Part shown: positions 33,476-45,023 of the stretch, in pieces
Layout of the letters: each line of letters begins with the position of its first letter
How positions within the stretch are numbered: the first letter of the stretch is position 1
Source: Fasciola hepatica
Lineage: Eukaryota; Platyhelminthes; Trematoda; Plagiorchiida; Fasciolidae
DNA length: 64,000 bases
Reading direction: 5' to 3'
NCBI GenBank assembly: GCA_948099385.1
Contig: CANUEZ040000071.1
Coordinates: 2,170,001-2,234,000 of the forward strand
Position numbers and translations under genes: made by a program
The notes under the pieces: generated by a model
The model's input: only the letters and a program-made list of their open reading frames with translations
What the model was told of the DNA's origin: nothing
The model's database searches: none

Positions 33476-34400
33476 ATAATGTAGTTCTCCTCTAACTCTT
33501 TCCATGCTCTTTTTTCCTTCATTATTATTTTTTTTTTGAGGTTGCCGCTATGAGATAGCAACCAAAGCCACCCACCCAGTGCAAGGTTAATGGTTGTCTG
33601 AACAGAACAGAGCAGATTAGCGGAGGTTCTTTAACACAACCCGGCGTTGGGTTCATCTTTAGTCTGATATCCCAACGGACATCCGAATTTTCAAAATTCT
33701 ATAGTTTAACCGCCACCGACGGTTTTAGCTTGTTCCGGGGATTTACTACTCCTTCGGTTAAGAAGTCTGCCCTGACTGCCACGTTGCAACGGCGTTCATC
33801 GAGCTTTAATTTGTGGCCCCACAATTTATTTTGCGTGTTTCTCTCGAGTGTATCTAACCCTTCCCAATCCGAGAAGCCTCTCATAATGTTGAACGCCGTT
33901 CAATCTTTCACACTTCTCCGATCCAGCGAGAAGAGTTTCAGTTGTCGGGACTTCTCGCATTGTCTGCCACGAAATTCGGGAAACATTCATGTGAACCTCT
34001 GTGCAAGTACCTTCTTGCACCTAATTAGATTTGGACACCAGTCTTTCTATCTCAGCCTGGGAAAAGGCGGTTCACAAGAATGTTTCCTGAGCTCCGTGGC
34101 AGACCACATGAGTAAAAGTTCTGATGATTAAAACTATTCTCACAGGATCGAAAAAGCATAGGAATAGATTTAACTGAGGTGTTCAACCTTAAGGAGAGAG
34201 CTTCTTGGATTACGAATTACTGCACCCAAGAAACACGAAGATAAATTGAGGCGCCACGAATTTGGGCTTGTGGGATGCCCTTGCAATTCAGCAGTCAGGG
34301 CAAACGAGTGGTGAGTTATCGGATGCTGATTCGCTTCTTATTTTCTACTTTTTGCTTTTTTAATAAACTGTCAAGATTGTCTGTGCTACATCAGTTTGAC
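33476..34400. other. No recognised gene
   Basis: Nothing identifiable. A plus frame at 33730-34131 is open but has no motif and is antisense to other open frames. A T-rich run at about 33520-33540 may be the RTE tail. Confidence 0.35.
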
Positions 34401-34668
34401 TGGTGATGGTCGAGGGGTTTAAAGCGCTTGAGAACCACCGCAAGAGTTGGAGGTTCGAATCTCCGCTACCACCGGTCACTTTGGTGGTAGAGAATAATAC
34501 CCTTTGTTGTCCGTCTTGTTCCCACCCCTGACCTATTGTAACTTTGTGGTTATCCACTCTAAGTCTCAAGGCCTGGTTGCCGATTATCCCTGATAGTGCA
34601 ATGGCTCTTTGTGACTGGGGTATACTCCTTCCACTGCACTCATGTGCAAGCATGTGTTAAGAAACTAA
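34401..34668 (+). mobile_element. tRNA-derived SINE, copy 1
   Basis: The head GGTGATGGTCGAGGGGTTTAA and the later GGTTCGAATCTC match A- and B-box promoter sequences of a Leu/Ser-type tRNA. The body (ACTTTGGTGGTAG, CCTGATAGTGCAATGG, CCACTGCACTCATG) matches copies at 38252 and 43775. The 3' end is around GCATGTGTTAAGAAAC. Pol III would transcribe such elements and a LINE would mobilise them. Confidence 0.8.
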
Positions 34669-36246
34669 AGCGATGTAACTGTTTGTTGCGCAGATTTTTA
34701 CCATTTTACTGATTGCTTGAGTGCAGTGGAGAGGGTACATACTCCGTTGCACTAATCAACGTAATAAACAACCGTCTACTGTCTTGGACTGGAGGACCAT
34801 TTAAGGTTCCAGTAGGCCAAGCGTGGTTACGAACCGTGCAACAGTGGATTGCTGTCTACCAACAAAGTGATCGGCGGTGACAGGATCCGAATTCTGACCT
34901 CCAAGGTAGAAACTAAACAACCCGACCACCGTCGTTTTTTGTACTATTGGTGTATTATTTCAATTTTCATGGCCTCCGGAAATCAGTAGGATTGCGTTAA
35001 TATGTTTGGAATGCTGCAGAAATGCAGGACCCCTGGTCATAGCTGTTCAACGTGATGGCATTGACGGCTGTAGAATGGAATTTTAGTGTCGGTTGTTTTT
35101 GAGACGTACATTGACAAAACAATGGTCTCGTCGAACTAACTAGTCCCTCAAGAGCTGGGTTATTGTGTGACCAGGCGGTGGTGTACTAAGTATTAGTAAA
35201 TGGAGCTACCACAACTTTTTTTGTTTATCAAGGTGCTTTAGATAAGAGGCTGCTGCTATGTTTGGGAGTACAAGTACTGTAGCTGAGGTTGTCCGTTTCC
35301 CTGGAGGTGGTCTGTAGAAATGTTTTAAATGTCATTTCTGAAGTTACTACAAACCGTATCCTTAGCCGGGCATCTGAAATATGTGCGCCTATCTGTCTCA
35401 TCGGGGCAAAACTTAGTTTTAGCTGCCGTTGGTGTTCCTGTGAGTAGGTTAGCACCTTCACAGTCAAAATGATAGTTATTAACTGATTCCTTGGGCACAT
35501 ACACTAAAGCTGTATGAGATATCAACGTTGTCTGAAAAGCGCTGGATTGCTGTCGTGCCACTTCGAGCGACCGAGCTAATTCCAAAGCAGTTTATAGACA
35601 ACGATTTAGTGTGTGATAATCACGCAAGCAAGCTTTCAGATGATTTAGAGAGGAAATGCCACTTGGTCTCTCTTGAGCTCCCATCAGCTTGGAACTACTT
35701 CAAACAAATGACTCGAAATCAGGTAACTGCTAATAAAATACAAAACTGGGAAGTTAGATTCACCACAGAAGCCACTGCATTATAATAAGGAGAACAATCA
35801 ACCATTACCATGAGGCTTGGAATGAGGAACCATTTAATGCGTAATAATCATTTAGGCGACGGTGAACTATTGTGCACCACCAGAGCAGATTTTTATGAAT
35901 GACCAACAACGCAGATTTTACATGAAACCAGTTACAAAGTTGATCCTGGGCATTTGACTTCTTAATGAACATTTCGCTTGTGAGGTCTGCAAAAACAACA
36001 GAAAATGGAGTAATATGAGGCTTATAAAACGTTACGACTGCATGCATAGTTCATATTTTGAGTAGTCAGTTGATATACCACTGTTATAATTGCCTTAATT
36101 GCCGATCTCTCCACTTTGATGTATTGCATTGGTGTGTACTCGGTGCATCGCGTTATTGCACAATCATTTAAACTGACTAATTTTCATATGCTAACAATCG
36201 TTTTGCTTAGGAACTTAGCCCTAATAACTAGAACATTTTATTTCAG
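34669..36246. other. Unassigned; weak exon and gag-like signals
   Basis: A plus frame is open from 35483 to 35785 and contains a possible splice donor at 35723 (CAG then GTAACT) with a weak acceptor before 35591. On the minus strand 35585-35325 reads ELARSLEVARQQSSAFQTT followed by a cysteine-poor tail, vaguely like a Ty3/Gypsy Gag end. These readings compete and neither is secure. Confidence 0.25.
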
Positions 36247-36393
36247 CTGTTTTTCGAGGAGCTCGCCATGGTAGATGGAACTTTGAATGAGGAACATTTT
36301 ATGGAAAATATGCTGCTGTTAAATACAGTCGATGACATGCTGAACTCTTTAATTCTACATGTACGAACTCAAAAGCGGGCGTATGAGGATGTG
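36247..36393 (+). CDS. Candidate internal exon (49 codons), unknown protein
   Basis: A pyrimidine-rich acceptor (ATTTTATTTCAG) precedes 36247 and a consensus donor (GTGAGT) begins at 36394. The 147 nt between them are open in one frame, phase 0 to phase 0, and encode an acidic, leucine-rich helix-like segment (EELAMVDGTLNEEHF, LLLNTVDDMLNSLILHV). I do not recognise the family. Because it ends in phase 0 it could join the exon at 44578, which starts in phase 0 on the same strand; that would need an intron of about 8.2 kb filled with RTE and SINE copies. Linkage is unproven. Confidence 0.4.
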
Positions 36394-37112
36394 GTGAGTA
36401 ATCCCTTTAACAATGTTACTGGCTACTACATAAGTCGCCATCGTCATTACTAGTGGCATATAACTACAGCCCGAACATCGATCCGGTCAACTACTGCCTT
36501 AGAAAAATCTGTTTATTGATTATTTTTTTATGGTGACTTATGCACTGCCACCAGCGCCAATGTTACCTCAAACTGGCACTCATTACGAACTCGAATAATT
36601 GAGCAACTGACGTAGAAAGATAGCATATCCAAAAGTTGGCTTTAGTCTTCTAAGAGCGCTAGTACACGTACTGGAGAGGAAAAAGGAAACCACTAGTATA
36701 GATAACTACAGGAGAGTGAGCAATCTTTAAACTAATTTCTAACATTCTCCTTGTTACATAGTGTTTGTGTAGTGTAAAGGAGTGATTCTACAGTATATTA
36801 AACCCTTTAACTTAGCAGATCATACGATCTTGTTCGTTGTTGTGCCTCCATAGGTTGTTGAACACTTCCTTCCGGATCAAGAGTCTGAGGTGACAAAGGA
36901 TCTTCATCTTCAGTTCCAATAGATGCATGGTGCGAGGAGCCAGACAGGTGTTCAGAAGATGAGTTGTCGGTTGGGATCGATGTGTTGATTCGTCTACCTC
37001 TGATGTAGTACATCCGAGATAACTGATCTGGGGGTAGGATGTTTCAATAACACAGTTTCTTCGCTGCCATTTGAGAGGCGAACGCGAGCGTATTTTGGAT
37101 TTCAGCTAAAAA
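36394..37112. other. No recognised gene
   Basis: Nothing identifiable; probably intron sequence if the neighbouring exon is real. Confidence 0.35.
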
Positions 37113-39112
37113 CCTCCACGTGCTCATCATCAGCATCGTACAGCGTTAAACAGCAGGGCAAGCCCCACTGGTCACTGCCTTTCTCACCATGTTGCACGCT
37201 GAATTAGAAAGTGCGAATATACATTTTAGACAGGGAGTGGACCTACACGGGTGGGAAAAGAAAAGAACACCCTAGTAGCCAACACACGGAATACACAGTC
37301 TAACTGTACAAACGCATATTGATCAATCACTCTGATTTGACAGAAAGCCACAACACGAGCGCCACTGTTCACGGCTCGCTGCCATATCCTTCAATGTCTC
37401 CAGCCAGCTGGTTGAGGGATTTTTTGGACCCCAACTACGGAGGCGTAGACACCTACTTTTCCTAAGTTCGCTATACATCTCACTTCTCATTGTCACGCCG
37501 TCTGTTGACCTCTACTTGGTTTCTTCCACTCCTGAAGAGGAACGGAAAATAGGGCACGGTACGATAGACGTGTATCTGTCATACGTAACACGTGCCCCAA
37601 CCAAGGAAGCCTACGAAGCTGGATACGCTGTAATAGAGAACTCCCTGGAGTGGTACCCAATACTCCATTTCTGATCTCGGTATTGCTTACTCGGTCATTC
37701 CATCCAATCTTGGCGATCCTACGCAAGCATCGGTGGTCGAAAATCTAAAAACGGCGAATATCTTCCACACACAGACCCCAAGTCTCGCAACTATACAACA
37801 CAACTGAACGCAATGCGGCACAATACACATGACCTTTCAACTTCAGTGAAATATCTGGTTGCCGCCACAAGTGCGTCAGTCCAGCGTACGTCCCTCGAGC
37901 CTTGGATATACGTGTGTTCGCCTCTACTACCGTGCTCCCATCCGTCGTCACACTGCTTCCGAGGTAACTAAAACGGTCAACGATTGTTAGTTCCTCCCCA
38001 TCGAACACCAAACTCGGAATCGTTGACGTCCAGCCTTGCAACATCACTTTACACTTTGAGGGTGCAAAGTGCATGCCAGATGGAGCTACAGCTTTTGTGA
38101 GTCTATCTAGTGCAAGTTGGGCATGTTCCGTCGATTCGCACAGGCAGATAAGGTCGTCTGCGTGTTCTAGGTCACACAGCTTCTCACAATTTCCTAGTTC
38201 GATGCCCACATCCTGGAGATCTCCCAAGACATTCTCCAGTATTTCGTCGACCGGTGGTGGTCGAGTGGTTTAAAGCGTTTGCTTACTACCTCAGAGGTCA
38301 GAGGTTCGAATCCCCGCCATCATCGGTGACTTTGGTGGTAGACAGTAATCCACACCTGACCTATTGGGACCTGATTAAGTTCTTCGCCACTCCAACTCTC
38401 AGGGTCTAGTTGTCGCTTATCCCCAATAGTGCAGTGGGCCTTTGTGGCCACGGGATAAATGCCCCTTCTACTGCACTCATGCGTAAACATGTAATGAAGA
38501 AATAGGGCATCCCTGTCGAACACCGCTCGTCGTTTTGAACCGACTGGGTAGTTCGCCGTAAACCCTGACGCGGCCAGAAGTATGAGAGTATAACGACCTG
38601 AGTAGATTCACGAACTTCCGGGGCATACCTTTCCGGTGAAGAGCATTGAATAGCGCTGTCCAGTCAACTGAATCGTAGGCGCCTTTCAAGTCGAGGAAAT
38701 CCATTATTGTCGATCAACGGTATGCGTGACGCACCTCTAGTAATTGACAAAGAGTAAAAATCTGGTCGATGCATCCTCAACCTGGACGGAATCCAGCCTG
38801 TTGTTCGCGGGCGTTACTTTTGCGAGCCAGTGTGAGACGACGCAACAAAATCGAGGCTAGCACCTTGGTGACTATCGGAATTAAGCTAATCCGACGAAGA
38901 TTACTACTGTCATTGCGTATTACTTTCTTGAACATGGGTATAACCAATGACCCACCCCTTAATAGCGGGATACGTTCCTCGTTACAAACGTCACGGGGCA
39001 AGGTGGTAAGTGATTTTACCAATGCACCACCACCCATTTTGAAAAGAACTAGAGGAAGTCCGTCGGGACCGGCCGCATTGCACAGTTTTAAGAATTGAAT
39101 GCATGACTCCAC
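37113..39112 (-). pseudogene. RTE-type LINE copy b, interrupted by a SINE
   Basis: On the minus strand, in order: NAAGPDGLPLVLFKMGGGAL, LRRISLIPIVTKVLASI, QQAGFRPG, MDFLDLKGAYDSVDW, TTSGVRQGCPIS, then the SINE (38252-38502), LEHADDLICLCES, MHFAPSKCKVMLQGW and RLPWLGHVLRMTDTRLSYR. The RT catalytic box is HADD. Frameshifts occur near 37740, 38230 and 38760. The 3' end lies near 37113 in a CATCAT run, read as GAT repeats on the coding strand. The endonuclease is absent on this side. Confidence 0.8.
38252..38502 (+). mobile_element. tRNA-derived SINE, copy 2, inside RTE copy b
   Basis: The head GGTGGTGGTCGAGTGGTTTA carries the A box and GGTTCGAATCCCC the B box. The body matches copies 1 and 3, and the end is GCGTAAACATGTAATGAAG. 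It lies in the RT domain between the CPIS and HADD motifs, in the opposite orientation to its host LINE. No clear target duplication was found. Confidence 0.82.
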
Positions 39113-39329
39113 TTACACTTCCGATGAAGCCCACAACGCAAACAGTCATGAAAGGCTACACTGCTATGATTAACTGTTGTTCTATGCGTACGAATGATCA
39201 CTCTCCTACAGCGTACGCAACTTGTTCTCACGTCTCGACTTTTTCCATTTTCACACCCGACGGATTCTTCGGTCTGCCGTGCCACTAGTGGAAATCCTGG
39301 CTATGTTCTATCTTCGACTAGCTTTCAAG

Positions 39330-41513
39330 TCTCACCAAACCCACCACTACCATCTGATGCCGTGCTTCGTCCTCGGTGCCTGTTCAGACTAAACGTGCGA
39401 TGTTTATAGGAAAACAGGCGGGTTCACCTCGTACGTTTGAATCCCTTGCCATCGAGATGTGTTACATTAAAAGGGTTCGCATTCGAGGCTCCAGTTCGAT
39501 CATTCGACTGAAGCCCTCATCTAATCCTTCCGTGAAGATTCACTTGCACCTTTCTGGGGACGTTGAGACTGCGGCTTCTGGTCTTGCTGGCGTTGGCATT
39601 GCTCTCAGTGAAAGAGCTAAAGCGGCTCTGCTACACTGGATCCCATTTGACAGTCCTTTTTGCGCAATGAGACTCAGGAGTTCGCGCAAACTGAGCAGTC
39701 GCCGTTCTGATAGACAATCTGTCTGTCGTTTCAGCGTATGCATCCACGATTGCAGCCCAGATGCAATCAAAAGCACAATTTACCAAAAGCTACCGATCTC
39801 TACACAAAGAAAGTCGACTGGTGTTCGAAAGGGTAGCTGTGTTAAACGCAGTTTGTTTGTGATCGCGGCATAAGCCTCAACAAACTGCAGCCCTGGCACG
39901 CATAAGGTTGAGTTTTATAATGAACTCACCGCTCTCGTTTGCAGGAGCAAAGGTTCTGACATTGTAGTGCTGGCTGGTGACTCTGATGCAGAAGTTGGCA
40001 AACATAGTGCATCAGGAGCTTGTTTAGGTGTGCGTTGTTTTACCCGCTCAGCGCACAGATAGCGGGGTTAGACTTCTCCAGTTTTGTGCAAAAAAATCGG
40101 ATATTCCTGCTTAGTACAAATTTCTGGCACAGCTCGCATCCCACGGCGAAATGGCACTCTAAAACTACGGGTATTCTGAGCCAAATCGATCAAATCGCAG
40201 ATAGCTACGGTCGCACAGCTCTGTCCAGAACTGCGGATCCTACTGGTTCACATACGTAGAGTCGGACCATACATTAGTTTGAATACGATTATCTCCCCAG
40301 CTTCATGGTCATCGACGCAAACCGCAGACCCGGTCAGCCGTATAACGTTTGTCTGATCCAGGAGTTCGCACCCGTTAGGAACAGAAGTTAGCACATGAGC
40401 TAGGATCTACGACGAACAATGACGTAGATAAGCATTGGGCCCACATTCAGCATTCCATACACGTGACAACAGGTTTCGCTTATGGTTCTAGATCCGATGT
40501 CCATCAAAGACACAGGATTTCTCAAGAGTCGATCAGTTTAATGGAGCAAGAGCGTCAGCTCTCGAAGTGTGAGGAGGTGAATAAGATACGAAGGCCTCTA
40601 CAAAAGCAAGTTACACAAAGTCTTGAGAATGGTCTCGAAAATTGGTGAACCAAGGTAGCCGAAGGAACAAAAGTAGCAGCTGCTTCAGGTAACAGTCATA
40701 GATTGTTCAAACTTATTCACGACACCGGTAGATGGCAAACCCTGGTCAGTGAAACGATATGCGATGGGAATGGAGGGTCTATTCATGGCAAAGAGCAAAG
40801 GCTGGATCCATGGGCCGAATACTTTGAGGAGCAGTTTAGCTGGCCGCTTGCTAATGTAGTTACCCCGACATAAAAAATTGCGGTTCTTTGGGAGGTACCA
40901 CTCTAGTCTCCATCGGAAGTGTAAGTAAAGTCATGCATTCAATTCTTAAAACTGTGCAAAGCGGCCGGTCCCGACGGACTTCCTCTAGTTCTTTTCAAAA
41001 TGGGTGGTGGTGCATTGGTAAAATCACTTACCACCTTGCCTCGTGACATATGGAACGAGGAGCTATGGAGTGTTTGTTAGTATTCAAGGAGGTGTTCTAT
41101 CACAACGTATCCAAATTGGTAGATTTCGTTGGTTGGGGCACGTGTTACGTATGACAGATACACGTCTATCGTACCGTGCCCTATTTTCCGTTCCTCTTCA
41201 GGAGTGGAAGAAACCAAGTAGAGGTCAACAGACGGCGTGACAATGAGAAGTGAGATGTATAGCGAACTTAGGAAAAGTAGGTGTCTACGCCTCCGTAGTT
41301 GGGGTCCAAAAAATCCCTCAACCAGCTGGCTGGAGACATTGAAGGATATGGCAGCGAGCCGTGAACAGTGGCGCTCGTTTTGTGGCTTTCTGTCAAATCA
41401 GAGTGATTGATCAATATGCGTTTGTACAGTTAGACTGTGTATTCCGTGTGTTGGCTACTAGGGTGTTCTTTTCTTTTCCCACCCGTGTAGGCCCACTCCC
41501 TGTCCTCCGTAAA
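39330..41513 (+). pseudogene. RTE-type LINE copy c, RT domain deleted
   Basis: The endonuclease part is visible: FESLAIEMCYIKRVRIRGSS, LSGDVETAASGLAGVGIALS, WIPFDSPFCAMRL, then a GDS-like site near 39978 and the equivalent of TNFWHSSHPTAKWHS and QIDQIA (40100-40200). The pre-RT region at 40640-41045 ends near CGGCCGGTCCCGACGG. The sequence then jumps near 41047-41090 directly to the post-RT region (RFRWLGHVLRMTDTRLSYR), so the catalytic RT is gone. The 3' UTR continues after the inserted inverted-repeat element at 42848-42948. Confidence 0.75.
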
Positions 41514-42847
41514 CAGTGTGTTCAGTGAAAGTGTATCCACCCTTGGATGTTCAAATTTCTATACGTGCTCCTGAAAACGACAGAAATCGTCAGATTTTGA
41601 CACCCGGCGAAAAAACGCTCTGGATTGTCCGCCTGAGATGATGATGATCAATAACGAAATCTGCTAATTAAAATGCCAAAAATGGTTCGTTTCAGCGCGG
41701 AGCGTTGCGCAAAGCAATGTGCTCCTCTGCTAGGAAACTGATTGATTTTGGATGGTCGATACCACTGGATCGTGATATAAAGTTAGGGAACCTTTGCAAA
41801 ATGAAAAAAAAACATTTACTAGAAAGCCGTCAACAATAATGGGAAAACAGTGAAACCGAATAGGATTTGCCGACTTTTTCAATATTTTCCTAAGTCACCC
41901 GATGCGCTTTGCGAAGACGATCAGAGAACTACTCAGTTATGAGGTCACACGAACTATGTCCAGAATTACACTATACACGCAAATGATCGTGCACATAATA
42001 ATTGTAGTTACTGTGTGTTCCGCCAGATCAAACTAAAGTGACTTGCACCGTCTCTATCTGACAGCTCAATGAAGTCTTTTCAATGAAATTATTCCAATCA
42101 CGATATCAAACACTATAGAGATTTGACCTGTAGTTGGGTTGGTGGTTGGTTTGGCAAATTAATAGTATACTACTTGTCAGAGACTATTAAACGCTATGAA
42201 GTGGACAGTCCGTAGAATGGGAGGGAGGTATTAAAAGCCGAACCAGTAAGCTCGGTCATTTAGAGCTTATTGGATTTCACGGTGGGTTACGCAACCACAG
42301 ATCATAGTTTTCCTCCTGGTTTTCAATCCCGATGATCATTTTAATATTCAAGTTAAGCTGTTGCTGAGATGCAGGAATCAATGAACTGTTACTGGTTGTT
42401 ACAAGGGAATAAGATCCGCTAAATACTCACAAATTCACCAAACCAACATGAATATACACGATTGAACCAAGAACAGGTTAACGATAAATACTGTGACAAT
42501 GGATGATATACTGTCGAGCGATTATTACTTAAATTTTTATTTTACTCGGATTTTCCATATATGCGCTTCAAAAATGAACAACACGGCTAGTTTATTTGGA
42601 ACAGGCGCGTCGATATTGGTTGATATATCACCAGCAGCGCGGTTGAAGTACGTCGGTAGCTTTGTACGATCGCTCCGCGCTAAAATGAACCATTTTCGGC
42701 ATTTTGATTAGCGAATCTCATCATCTCGAGCGGACGATTCAGAGTGCTTTTTCGCCGGATGTCAAAATCTAACTACTTCTATCGTTTTCAGGAGCATATG
42801 TAGAAGTTCGATCCTCCAGGGGTGGTACAGTTCCGTTGAACACACTG
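41514..42847. mobile_element. 1.33-kb element with about 200-bp terminal inverted repeats
   Basis: The left arm 41514-41715 and right arm 42659-42847 are inverted copies. Both start CAGTGTGTTCA from the outside and share GCTCCTGAAAACGA, CGGCGAAAAA and GCGCGGAGCG internally, at roughly 75-80 percent identity by eye. The central 940 bp has no recognisable transposase. A TA follows the right end and a TA lies two bases from the left end, which would suit a Tc1/mariner-like TA target but does not prove it. Comparing RTE copies b and c shows that it interrupts the copy c 3' UTR. Confidence 0.7.
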
Positions 42848-42948
42848 TACATTCATTCTTTCTTTCTTCGTGCAACGTGGCGAAAAAGACAGTGGTCAGT
42901 GGAGCTTGCCCTGCTGTTTAACGCTGTAGGACGATGATGATGATGAAG
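42848..42948 (+). repeat. 3' end of RTE copy c, with GAT-repeat tail
   Basis: CGTGCAAC...GCTTGCCCTGCTGTTTAACG followed by GATGATGATGATGA matches the minus-strand end of RTE copy b (37200-37113). It continues the copy c 3' UTR beyond the inserted inverted-repeat element. Confidence 0.7.
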
Positions 42949-42955
42949 CAGGACT

Positions 42956-43530
42956 CGTAATAAGACCTGCACTTAACGTGAGTCTACATAGGAACCGCGA
43001 AATCTGGTGGTCGCGACGTGCATCAGAGATAGAACGTGCTGCCGCCGTACGAAATTCCCGCGAGCTATCCTAGCTCGCTCGAGTCACCGGTAGGAAGCCA
43101 CGGGATGTGATTGAGACAATCTGTGTTCGACAACCGGTGTCTCCGGAGCATTGCTCGCTTCTGGTGGGAACATCCAGTGAGTAATGCCGAAGTTCGCCGT
43201 CGTGTGTTAGACCTGAATAGTCGCTCTTTTAACGAAGTGATCGCTGTACACCACCTCCGGTGTCTCTGTCATGTTTTGCGAATGCCTGCCCATCGTCTAC
43301 CATTCCGTGCTCTATTCACATGCTGGGCAAGGCTGGAAGAAACAACGCGGCAGTCAGACCATGACTTGGCGTATGAAGAAGCTAGCATCATTAGCTTCAG
43401 TTGGTCCTTCCCGCCTATCTGGTTGAGACCCAAAAGACAAAGATTGTCGTTGGTTAGAGACGTTGAGGGACATGGCTGAGAATAGAAGTCAGTGGCACGA
43501 ATGCTGTCCAATCCGTCTGCCGAACTCTCG
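42956..43530 (+). pseudogene. RTE-type LINE copy d, RT domain deleted
   Basis: The first 150 bp encode the pre-RT region (REIWWSRRASEIERAAAVRN). The frame then jumps near 43110 to the post-RT region: NRCLRSIARFWWEHPVSNAE, LRCLCHVLRMPAHRLPFRAL and, after a frame change, an RDMAENRSQWHEC-like end. It is a different subfamily from copies b and c. It has lost the same central RT portion as copy c. Confidence 0.7.
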
Positions 43531-43715
43531 CGCCCTGTGATAACAAAAAGTCATTCCGACAAACAAAATGAAAAAAAAGTGTACGGCGAAAAAAGAAAAA
43601 TCCCAGCATTTTATATATTTTTTTACTAGCTGTCTTTTACTATGTTCGACTGTCAATCTCCTATTCTTGTTACTGTTGTTGCTGTTTTAGTGCCGTGCCT
43701 GATCTCAAGCTGATG

Positions 43716-43774
<59 letters not shown>
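43531..43774. repeat. Non-coding stretch with AT microsatellite at 43718-43771
   Basis: A run of about 54 bp of alternating AT lies directly before the SINE head. The remainder is A- and T-rich with nothing coding. Confidence 0.85.
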
Positions 43775-44046
43775 CGGTGGTGGTCGAGTGGGTTAGGGCG
43801 TTTGATTACCACCTCGGAGGTCCGAGGTTCGAGTCCCCGCCACCGCCGGTTACTTTGGTGGTAGGCAACATTTCACTGTCGTCCAAATCGTTGCCACATC
43901 TGACCTAGTGGGGCCTTACGTGGTTTTCCATTCCAAGTTTCAAGGTCTGGTTACCGGTTATACCTGATAGTGCAGTGGGCCTTCGTGGCTATGGGATATA
44001 TACCCCTTCCATTGTACTCATGCACAACCATGTAATTAAAATAATA
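43775..44046 (+). mobile_element. tRNA-derived SINE, copy 3
   Basis: The head GGTGGTGGTCGAGTGGGTTA has the A box, and GAGGTTCGAGTCCCCG the B box. The body ACTTTGGTGGTAGGC, ATAGTGCAGTGGGCCTTCG and ACTCATGCACAACCATGTAA matches copies 1 and 2. It is the best preserved copy. Confidence 0.82.
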
Positions 44047-44577
44047 TTGGAGACCCACAGCGGTTCCAGGTCAGGCATAACAACGAAGCAGATGACAGCG
44101 CGGATCGCCGTTTGCTACTAAAGTGGCTCGAGCTATCTTGCCCGCGGGGTGATAAACGGTTACGGCACTCGACCGCCACCAATCATTTTTCATACAGTGA
44201 CACGTAAAAAGTAAACTTTAATTAATTCATTAAGCGTGAACAGGTTTATATTAGTTTTGATGGTACCAGTGATTTCTAAGAGTGCTGCAAGGGTAGGACG
44301 ATTTTTCTCCTAGTTTTATTGACTCCAAGGAAGTATTCGAAAATGAAGCTAACTGTCGACAACGATCTTGTGGCTTGTGAATTAATTGTTGTACAATAAG
44401 CAAAAAGACTATTTTAGTATAATCGTTACAAATATCACTTGACTTCAGGTCGATTCGTCACAAATTCAGTTGAATGATCCGGTACCTTAATTTACGTATA
44501 ATGGTTATTATTTGCTAGGAATGTGGCTTATGCGAGCGTGCATTTTTTATTGTTTTTTCTGTGCCTTCCTGCTGCAG
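44047..44577. other. No gene; probable intron
   Basis: Nothing coding is seen. The last 35 bp form a strong pyrimidine tract leading into the acceptor CTGCTGCAG at 44569-44577. Confidence 0.4.
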
Positions 44578-45023
44578 CTTCGGAAACCAAAATCTGTAGA
44601 ATCTCGAAACAGGGGTACCACATTACCCCTTCTGGAAAGCCCCAAGTTGTCCACAGCGACCGTTGCTGTCATGACTTCTCCTCTAACCAGCCACACCTCG
44701 ATCCCAGCAAATTCGCCCGTTTTTTGTCGGAATTCGGCACGTCAACTTCACAGTTCAGTTGATCGGTCTCCTTCCGAGGCAGATTCTGCACTGACGCACT
44801 CTAACACTGGATCGTTGCAACCCTGTCGTTCTTCCCACCCACGAGCAGACTGTTCTGCCGATGTGAATGTTATACCGAACGTAGCAGCCTCCGCCATCCG
44901 ATCTGTACAACCGATGAGCACATCACGATCATTCACACCTAGTTGTAGTTGCTTCAACACCCGGATTCCTGATTCCGTTACTCAAAGAGCAAATCGTTTC
45001 GATTCGGAACCGGCATGCTATCG
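44578..45023 (+). CDS. Probable coding exon of a Ser/Thr-rich protein (446 nt)
   Basis: A strong acceptor (a T-rich tract ending CCTTCCTGCTGCAG) precedes 44578 and a consensus donor GTGAGT starts at 45024. The frame is open throughout from the first base (CTT CGG AAA), giving 148 codons plus two bases (phase 2). The protein is basic at its start (LRKPKSVESRNRG) and then Ser, Thr and Pro rich (LSTATVAVMTSPLTSHTS, HSSVDRSPSEADSALTHS), ending TPSCSCFNTRIPD...EPACY. No catalytic motif is visible; it looks disordered and possibly regulatory. The exon at 48676 needs exactly one base to complete the split codon, which fits. Family unknown. Confidence 0.6.

Noticed and set aside
35325..35585. Ty3/Gypsy gag C-terminus on the minus strand
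   Set aside because: ELARSLEVARQQ resembles such Gag proteins, but the zinc-knuckle cysteines are not in order and no pol follows. Too weak to call.
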